Assembly: GCA_000824805.1 (NCBI GenBank)
Contig: CCNA01000034.1
Location: forward strand, 620,001 to 684,000
Reading direction: 5' to 3'
Source: Mesorhizobium sp. SOD10
GTDB taxonomy: Bacteria; Pseudomonadota; Alphaproteobacteria; Rhizobiales; Rhizobiaceae
DNA length: 64,000 nt
Part shown: one piece after another, positions 58,734 through 64,000 of the stretch
How the letters are laid out: each line of letters opens with the position of its first letter
Position numbering within the stretch: position 1 is the first letter of the stretch
Position numbers and translations under genes: made by a program
Notes under the pieces: model-generated
The model's database searches: none
Told to the model about the DNA's origin: nothing
Seen by the model: only the letters and a program-made list of their open reading frames with translations

Positions 58734-61451
58734 ATGCGTATCGGAAATTTCGGAGGCCCCGAGAGGTTCATTCCTCTGCCGCACGAGGTCTCAATTCTTC
58801 AATCGGCTCCTGATATCATCGAAAAGCTGCCGATCGCGATTTACGCTTGCGACGCGCGGGGGCGTGTCTTGTGGTTCAACAAGCGCGCTGTTGACCTGTG
58901 GGGCCGGACGCCCTTGGTCGGATCTGATAGCGAACTCTATTGCGGATCCCACAAGCTCTATTTCGACGGTCGCGAGATCGGCCGCGATGAAACTCCGATG
59001 GCTACGGTGTTGCGAACCGGCATTCCCATCAGAGGCGTGGAAGCTGAAGTGGAACGGCCCGACGGCTCGACGATCTGGGCGATGGTCCACATCGAGCCGG
59101 TCGAAGACGATGACGGGCGGGTCGTTGGGGCGATCAATTGTTTTCACGACGTTACGGACAGGCGTCGAGCCGACGACATCATGAAACAACAAGAGCAGCG
59201 GCTCGCCGCCACATATCAGCATGCCGGAATTGGCATCGCCGAAGTCAATGAAAAAGGTGAACTGGCGCGCGTCAATGGCTATCTGGCCGGTCTTCTCGGC
59301 TATTCAGCCGACGAGCTGATCGGCAGATCGATTTTCGATCCGGCCCTAGCGGAAAATGTCGATGCCGATCGGCGACAATTCGAGCGCCAGGTGCGAGGCG
59401 AGATCGACAACTACCGTCATGAGAAGCATTTCATCTGCAAGGATGGGGCAAGGATCTGGGTCGCGGTCACATCATCGAGTGTGAGAGACGCAAACGGCCG
59501 CTTCCTGCATGCGGTGCGGGTGCAGCAAGACATCACGGCGCGGAAGGAAGCCGAGGCAGCCCTGGTGCGGCACTTGGAGCAGCAGGCAGCGCTCTACGAG
59601 TTCACCGACAGGCTCCAACGGGCGGCGGATCTGGAGGAAGTGTACGACATAGCGCTTAGCACGATTGTGCAGGCACTGCATGCCGATCGCGCTGCCATAC
59701 TTCTCTTCGATGAGCACGGCGTCATCAAATTTGCCGCCTCGCGGGGTTTGTCGGACGCCTATAAGCAGGCGGTGGAAGGACATTCTCCCTGGTCTCACGA
59801 CGCGTTGGACCCTGAGCCGATCGCCATAGAAGATGTCGCACAAAGCGAATTGCCGTCCACTCTCAAGGCCACCGTGCAAAATGAAGGCATTGCGGCGCTT
59901 GCGTTCATGCCCATCACGGCGCGAATGCGGTTGCTCGGCAAATTCATGACCTACTACGACCGCCCGCACGCGTTTTCGGACTCCGAGATCCAGTTCGGGC
60001 TGACGGTCGCGCGCCAGCTCGGTTTCGCGGTCGATCGGGTCCGGCTCGAAACTGCCCGGCAGAGGACCGAGCGCGCCGCGAGCCAGTTGGTTGCCATCGT
60101 CGAGTCCTCCCACGACGCCATCGTCAGCAAGGATCTGAACGGCATCATCAAATCGTGGAACGCCAGTGCGGAGCGCCTGTTCGGCTACACCGCCGAAGAG
60201 GCGATCGGCAGACACATAACGATGATCATTCCGGACGACCGACTTGGCGAAGAACCGGAGATTATCGGCCGCATCCGCCGTGGCGAGCTTGTCGATCATT
60301 TCGAAACCCTGCGTCGCCGCAAGGATGGTAGCCTTATCGACATCTCGCTGACCATTTCTCCGATACGTGACAGTCAAGGCAGGATAATTGGCGCTTCCAA
60401 AATCGCCCGCGATATCACCGACCGCAAGGCGGCCGAAGCCAAACTGCGTGCCAGCGAACGGCAGTTGAGGGATCTGCTGGCGGCCATTCCGGCGGCGATC
60501 TACACGACGGATGCCGAGGGCACGATAACCTTCTTCAACGAGGCTGCCGTCGAACTGTCCGGGCGCGTTCCGCAGATCGGCAAGGACAAATGGTGCGTCA
60601 CCTGGAAGTTGTTTTGGCCAGACGGCACGCCTCTGCCGCATGATCAATGTCCGATGGCGATAGCTCTGAAGGAGGGGCGCGAGATTCGGAACGTGGAGGC
60701 TGTCGCCGAGCGTCCAGACGGCGTGCGCGTTCCTTTCATCCCGTATCCGACGCCGCTCCGCGACGAGGCTGGCAACGTTGTCGGCGGCATCAATATGCTC
60801 GTCGATGTCAGCGAACGAAAGCAGGCTGAGACCCAGCAGCGCCTGCTGTTCAACGAGCTGAACCATCGCGTGAAGAACAACATGCACATGCTGCAATCGC
60901 TGCTTAACCTGGCCGGCAACAGGACCGCCAACGTCGAAGCGCGGCAGATCCTTCGCGAGGCGAGCACCAAGGTGGCAGCAATGGCAGCCGCCCAACAGGT
61001 GCTATACGGCACGGTCAATTCCACCGAGTTCAACGCGCGGGATTTCTTCCGCGCCGTTTGCGACACGATACGACAGACATCTCCCAACCAAGTCCGCATC
61101 GAGTACGAGACCGACGACGCGGAACTTTCCAATGACGTCGCCATGCCCTTGGCGCTGATCCTCAACGAGCTTCTGACCAATGCAATCAAATACGGGAACC
61201 AGGATGGATCCGGCCTGATTCTGGCCGGCCTGAGGCACGATGGCGAGGGCTTCGAAGCCTTTGTAGAAGATGGCGGCCCGGGCTTCGACATCGCAGCGGT
61301 TCGCGACCGTTCGTCGGGCTTAAAGTTGGTGCAAGGCCTAGCGCGGCAATTGCATGGTGAGTTCACCGTCACTGCGAGACCAAAGACACGGTGCAGCGTC
61401 CGTTTTTCACCGCGTCGACATCCCTCAAAGCTGCCGGATAATGTTCGATGA
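58734..61451 (+). CDS. PAS/GAF sensor histidine kinase (HisKA_2/HWE type)
   Basis: 905 residues, soluble (no membrane helix). Domain order by eye: PAS (about 28-150; LPIAIYACDARGRVLWFN), PAS-PAC (160-275; HAGIGIAEVNEKGEL, ending VRVQQDITARKEAE), GAF (290-440; DRLQRAADLEEVYDIAL, ADRAAILLFDEHGVIKFAA), PAS (450-570; SHDAIVSKDLNGIIKSWN), PAS (580-695; AAIYTTDAEGTITFFNEA), then HisKA_2 with phospho-acceptor H711 in ELNHRVKNN and an HATPase with ILNELLTNAIKYG and VEDGGPGFD. Many light, oxygen or redox cofactors are possible; cofactor-binding cysteine for LOV not seen. It overlaps the response regulator by four bases. Lower GC in places than neighbours. Confidence 0.93.
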   Translation: MRIGNFGGPERFIPLPHEVSILQSAPDIIEKLPIAIYACDARGRVLWFNKRAVDLWGRTPLVGSDSELYCGSHKLYFDGREIGRDETPMATVLRTGIPIRGVEAEVERPDGSTIWAMVHIEPVEDDDGRVVGAINCFHDVTDRRRADDIMKQQEQRLAATYQHAGIGIAEVNEKGELARVNGYLAGLLGYSADELIGRSIFDPALAENVDADRRQFERQVRGEIDNYRHEKHFICKDGARIWVAVTSSSVRDANGRFLHAVRVQQDITARKEAEAALVRHLEQQAALYEFTDRLQRAADLEEVYDIALSTIVQALHADRAAILLFDEHGVIKFAASRGLSDAYKQAVEGHSPWSHDALDPEPIAIEDVAQSELPSTLKATVQNEGIAALAFMPITARMRLLGKFMTYYDRPHAFSDSEIQFGLTVARQLGFAVDRVRLETARQRTERAASQLVAIVESSHDAIVSKDLNGIIKSWNASAERLFGYTAEEAIGRHITMIIPDDRLGEEPEIIGRIRRGELVDHFETLRRRKDGSLIDISLTISPIRDSQGRIIGASKIARDITDRKAAEAKLRASERQLRDLLAAIPAAIYTTDAEGTITFFNEAAVELSGRVPQIGKDKWCVTWKLFWPDGTPLPHDQCPMAIALKEGREIRNVEAVAERPDGVRVPFIPYPTPLRDEAGNVVGGINMLVDVSERKQAETQQRLLFNELNHRVKNNMHMLQSLLNLAGNRTANVEARQILREASTKVAAMAAAQQVLYGTVNSTEFNARDFFRAVCDTIRQTSPNQVRIEYETDDAELSNDVAMPLALILNELLTNAIKYGNQDGSGLILAGLRHDGEGFEAFVEDGGPGFDIAAVRDRSSGLKLVQGLARQLHGEFTVTARPKTRCSVRFSPRRHPSKLPDNVR

Positions 61452-61900
61452 CTGAATTTGCCACCTCGTCCAATCGCCCACCGGCGCCCCCGAACCCCGT
61501 TCGCGCGGCCGAGCCGATCGGTGCAGCTCCGTCACCCCGTATATTGGTGGTCGAGGACGATTTCCTCATCTCGCTAGAGATAGAAAGCACTCTGGCCGGC
61601 GCCGGCTTCGAGGTGGTGGTCGTCGGTTCGGGCGAGGAAGCCTTAAACGTTGCAGCGGCGGACCGGCTGGACTTGGTCATTATGGACATGCGGCTTGCCG
61701 GCGCGATGGACGGCGTCGAGGCTGCCACTGAGTTGTTCAAGACTTACGGGTTGCATTCGGTCTTTGCTACAGCTCACTCGGACCAGCACGTGCGCACTCG
61801 CGCAGCGGCTGCGGAACCCGTCGGATGGCTGGTTAAACCTTACTCTCCGGCTTCGTTGCTGGCGGCCGTCCAAGCCGCGCTAAGAGGCACCGGCAATTGA
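61448..61900 (+). CDS. Single-domain response regulator
   Basis: 150 residues: a 30-residue Pro/Ala-rich leader, then a receiver domain with acidic D37/D38 (VVEDDFL), phospho-acceptor D80 (LVIMDMRLAG), a Thr/Ala at ATAHSD and K130 (WLVKPYS). No output domain, so it acts by protein contact or phosphorelay. ATG 61448 overlaps the kinase stop (ATGA), so it is the cognate partner. Such PhyR/CheY-like receivers pair with HWE/HisKA_2 kinases in alphaproteobacteria. Confidence 0.94.
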   Translation: MTEFATSSNRPPAPPNPVRAAEPIGAAPSPRILVVEDDFLISLEIESTLAGAGFEVVVVGSGEEALNVAAADRLDLVIMDMRLAGAMDGVEAATELFKTYGLHSVFATAHSDQHVRTRAAAAEPVGWLVKPYSPASLLAAVQAALRGTGN

Positions 61901-61995
61901 ACCGAACCCAGCGGGTAAGGATGATTGGTCCCGAGGCGCTGCTTGCAATCTCCAAAGGGCCGTGGCGGTTCCATTCCGCCACCACCACTCCTAAC

Positions 61996-62083
61996 TCCCT
62001 GTCAATTGGTGAGCTGCAGCCTGGAGAACTTGTTGGCGATCGTCTGGAAGACGTTGGGGAGCTTGGCCGGGTCCTCGACGGCG
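61996..62083. repeat. Right copy of the 88-bp direct repeat, in the intact tadG-like gene
   Basis: The 3' end of the tadG-like gene (stop complement at 62002-62004) and six bases beyond it. Direct repeat partner of 58550-58637; 86 of 88 bases identical. Confidence 0.95.
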
Positions 62084-63630
62084 TAGTAGTCGGTCGGATC
62101 GGACGCGCAGGCGCTATAGAGCGAGCGGTTGGCCGCCGTGTCGGACTGCAGCACCATGGTATAGATCTGGACACCCTGGTTCTTCAGCTGGGTGCAGACA
62201 TCCTTGGTCCAGCCGTCGACGTTGCGCGCCGCCGTCGTCTGATTGCTTGAGCCGAAACGGCCGCTGGCGAGGTAGCCGTAAGAGGTGTAGTCCGATTTCT
62301 GCGGCGTGTTGCTGGCGCCGTAGACAACGTTTTCGCCGTCGGTCAAAAGCATCACAACCTTGGTGACGCCTGCCGTCTTGTAAGGGGATGCATCGGTGTA
62401 GGGCGGCTGCGGCGACAGCACCCGCTGGCCCCAGGCGAGCCCTTCCGACACGTTGGTGCCTGAGCCGTTCCATTCGCTCATCTGGCTTGCCGCCAGGCGC
62501 AGCTTGTCGAAGTCATCGGTCAGGGGAATGATCGGCGTCGGGCAGGCGCGGTTGGGGCCGATGGTGATCGTGCTGCCCGTCTCGGTGATCAGCCTGGTGG
62601 TCGAGGCGACATACTTTCCGATGATCTTCAGATCGACGCTGAGCAGCGCATTGACGAGGCCGGAAGCCAGGCCGCTGAGGTCTATGCCCAGAATATTCTG
62701 GTTGAGCTTGCTGTTGTCGATCGTGTCGTCGAGATAGGAATTGTTGTAGCCGGTCGAGGAATTGCCGTAGGAGGCCGACGGCTTCTTGGCGATGTCGGGA
62801 TCATCCGGTGCGAAATAGGGCACGAACAGCGTATCGGGCTTGGACGGATCCGGCGGCGTATCGGAGATGTTCAAGGCGCCCGGCCGGGCCTCGACGCAGC
62901 CCTTCCAGCCCGTGTTGTTCCATCCGCCCTTCTGGCCAAGCTGCCTGAACAGCGCCATATGGTTCGGCCGCTTGCCGCCGACGATCGGGAAATTGACGCC
63001 GTTGGTGGACGACTTGCCGTCCATGTCGATCCAGGCCGGGTCGAACTCGGGGCCATTGACGTTGACGGCCGTGACGAAGGGCACCAGCGAGGCGCGCACC
63101 GGACGGGTCGGCGACTTGACCGCTTCGAGATAGTCGAGCAGCGACTTGGTCGCGGTCCGGAGCGCGCTGATGCGCGCGCCAGCCATCGAGCCGGTGTTGT
63201 CAAGCACCAGCACCACTTCGAGCTGATTGTTGGATTCGACCGCGGAAGCGTTGACGCTGATGTGCTTTTCGGCGCCAAACAGGAACGCGAAATTGAGATT
63301 GACGTCCGCCGAGGCGGTGGCCCTGGTCTTGACGAAGTTGACGCCCCTGTCGACCGTCAACGTGGCCTTGGCGTTGGAAAGTTCGCCATGGCCGGCGATA
63401 TTGGCCTGGAAATAGCTGTTGAAGGCGCCGGTGCGCGTCGTCTCGGCGTCGCCCAGATGCGAGGAAGCGAGGTTCGCCGCGTCCAACGCGTTCTGCAGAT
63501 CGCTTTTGGCCCGCATCAACGTCGAGACGTCGGTCGCAAACGCCACTGCGCCCAGCATGGCAGGCACGCCCACCGCCAGCATCAACGAGAAATTGCCTCG
63601 CCTTGAGCGCCAGAACCGCCTGAGAAGCAT
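62002..63630 (-). CDS. TadG-like pilus/tight-adherence protein with von Willebrand A domain
   Basis: 542 residues. Starts MLLRRFWRSRRGNFSLMLAVGVPAMLGAVAFATDVST, a basic N-terminus and single membrane helix of the TadE/TadG type, followed by a helical linker (DLQNALDAANLASSHLG) and a von Willebrand factor A domain with MIDAS motif DNTGSM (D144, T146, S148) and later TDGENVVYGA. A large Asn/Ser/Gly-rich insertion occupies about 240-360. Similar proteins help assemble Flp/tad pili or anchor adhesins. The other tad genes are not in the window. Its 3' end is duplicated at 58550. Confidence 0.85.
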   Translation of the reverse strand: MLLRRFWRSRRGNFSLMLAVGVPAMLGAVAFATDVSTLMRAKSDLQNALDAANLASSHLGDAETTRTGAFNSYFQANIAGHGELSNAKATLTVDRGVNFVKTRATASADVNLNFAFLFGAEKHISVNASAVESNNQLEVVLVLDNTGSMAGARISALRTATKSLLDYLEAVKSPTRPVRASLVPFVTAVNVNGPEFDPAWIDMDGKSSTNGVNFPIVGGKRPNHMALFRQLGQKGGWNNTGWKGCVEARPGALNISDTPPDPSKPDTLFVPYFAPDDPDIAKKPSASYGNSSTGYNNSYLDDTIDNSKLNQNILGIDLSGLASGLVNALLSVDLKIIGKYVASTTRLITETGSTITIGPNRACPTPIIPLTDDFDKLRLAASQMSEWNGSGTNVSEGLAWGQRVLSPQPPYTDASPYKTAGVTKVVMLLTDGENVVYGASNTPQKSDYTSYGYLASGRFGSSNQTTAARNVDGWTKDVCTQLKNQGVQIYTMVLQSDTAANRSLYSACASDPTDYYAVEDPAKLPNVFQTIANKFSRLQLTN

Positions 63631-63928
63631 TCCCTACCCCTGGAATTGCTCGATGGGATTGCCCGATCTTCGCTGCCTTGCGGCCCGCGTGCCTCTCATG
63701 CGCCTTTGATGATAAATAGGTGGTTACAACCAGATACAACCTAATATGGTGGTTAAAGGCGAATTACCGGAAAATCGATAGATCGAGCATCGGCTGGCGC
63801 TTGGCGTTTTTTTGAAGCTGCGACACATTGGAGACTCGCCCGGCGCCTTGCCGGCCTTGCCTTCCTGGCGAATTGCTATATAGACGCGCTCAATCTGCCG
63901 GTCCTTGCTGGGGGCTGAACGGAGGGCC
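63631..63928. promoter_or_regulatory. Promoter region of the tadG-like gene with a CtrA-like TTAA-N7-TTAC site
   Basis: TTAA at 63753-63756 and TTAC at 63764-63767 are seven bases apart, the CtrA-type spacing; the site is 123 bases upstream of the tadG-like start. Imperfect direct TACAACC words (GGTTACAACCAG-ATACAACCTA) lie at 63722-63742. Tad pili of alphaproteobacteria are often CtrA-controlled; binding here is inference. No gene seen. Confidence 0.3.
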
Positions 63929-64000
63929 GTGGCTTTCGAAGCCGCGACACGAAGCCAGAAGCGCTTCCCGCCTCCCGTGTCTCCGCTCTCGACCGTCTCG
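63929..64000 (+). CDS. Start of an unidentified gene (runs off the window)
   Basis: GTG 63929 follows GGAGG at five bases and opens a frame to the window end (24 codons, VAFEAATRSQKRFPPP...). Too little is present to recognise a family. It could be chance. Confidence 0.35.
   Translation, partial: MAFEAATRSQKRFPPPVSPLSTVS

Noticed and set aside
59472..60995. 507-codon minus-strand frame across the sensor kinase
   Set aside because: Antisense shadow; the kinase domains on the plus strand explain the region.

Overview
The window is GC-rich, densely coded chromosomal DNA from an alphaproteobacterium of the Rhizobiales, most likely Mesorhizobium or a close relative. This is inferred from a Ros/MucR-type regulator, a DUF982 protein, the alphaproteobacterial orders lptF-lptG-lptD-surA-like-pdxA-rsmA and fabD-fabG-acpP-fabF-mltG-yicC-gmk, and several families of palindromic intergenic repeats that I recognise from rhizobial genomes. 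I saw no tRNA, rRNA, CRISPR array, insertion sequence or prophage.

Layout. 1-5.4 kb: 5' part of a molybdopterin oxidoreductase, an ABC-F ATPase, an LprI-like exported protein and mucR. 5.7-8.9 kb: a divergent LysR / 2-oxoglutarate-Fe(II) oxygenase / DMT permease / small-protein cluster; the permease carries an in-frame palindromic insertion. 9-16.7 kb: two tiny envelope proteins, a UvrD-like helicase, DUF982, a GIY-YIG-like protein, a diguanylate cyclase, DinB, GST, a frameshifted DUF1905 gene and ndk. 16.7-18.1 kb: a fluoride-resistance operon (two CrcB, DUF190) behind a well-conserved fluoride riboswitch and terminator. 18.2-23.6 kb: exported proteins, then moaE-moaD-pgsA-uvrC and a pteridine-reductase-like SDR. 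24-38 kb: an outer-membrane beta-barrel protein and many single accessory genes (TfoX_N, GST, GNAT, histone-H1-like protein, DinB, TetR, DoxX, VOC, AraC, RlmJ, an exported CMD/AhpD-like protein beside a TetR with twin operators, a flippase/glycosyltransferase pair, LysR with an NTF2-like protein).

38-50.6 kb is core envelope and housekeeping: holC-pepA, the LPS export genes lptF-lptG-lptD with a SurA-like chaperone, pdxA, rsmA, an antitoxin-like orphan, gmk and yicC. 50.7-55.9 kb holds mltG and the fatty-acid cluster fabF-acpP-fabG-fabD. 56-64 kb has an LTA-synthase-like sulfatase-fold membrane enzyme, then a rearranged segment: a tetR gene truncated after about 35 codons, joined to an 88-bp copy of the 3' end of a tadG-like gene, then a PAS/GAF hybrid sensor kinase with response regulator, then the intact tadG-like gene. 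The two-component pair is therefore bracketed by an 88-bp direct repeat.

The most unusual observations are the in-frame palindromic element in the DMT permease gene, the direct-repeat-bracketed two-component cassette with its broken tetR, the habit of 45-bp palindromes of abutting or supplying stop codons, and the riboswitch-controlled crcB pair. I did not find a clearly new defence or mobile system.
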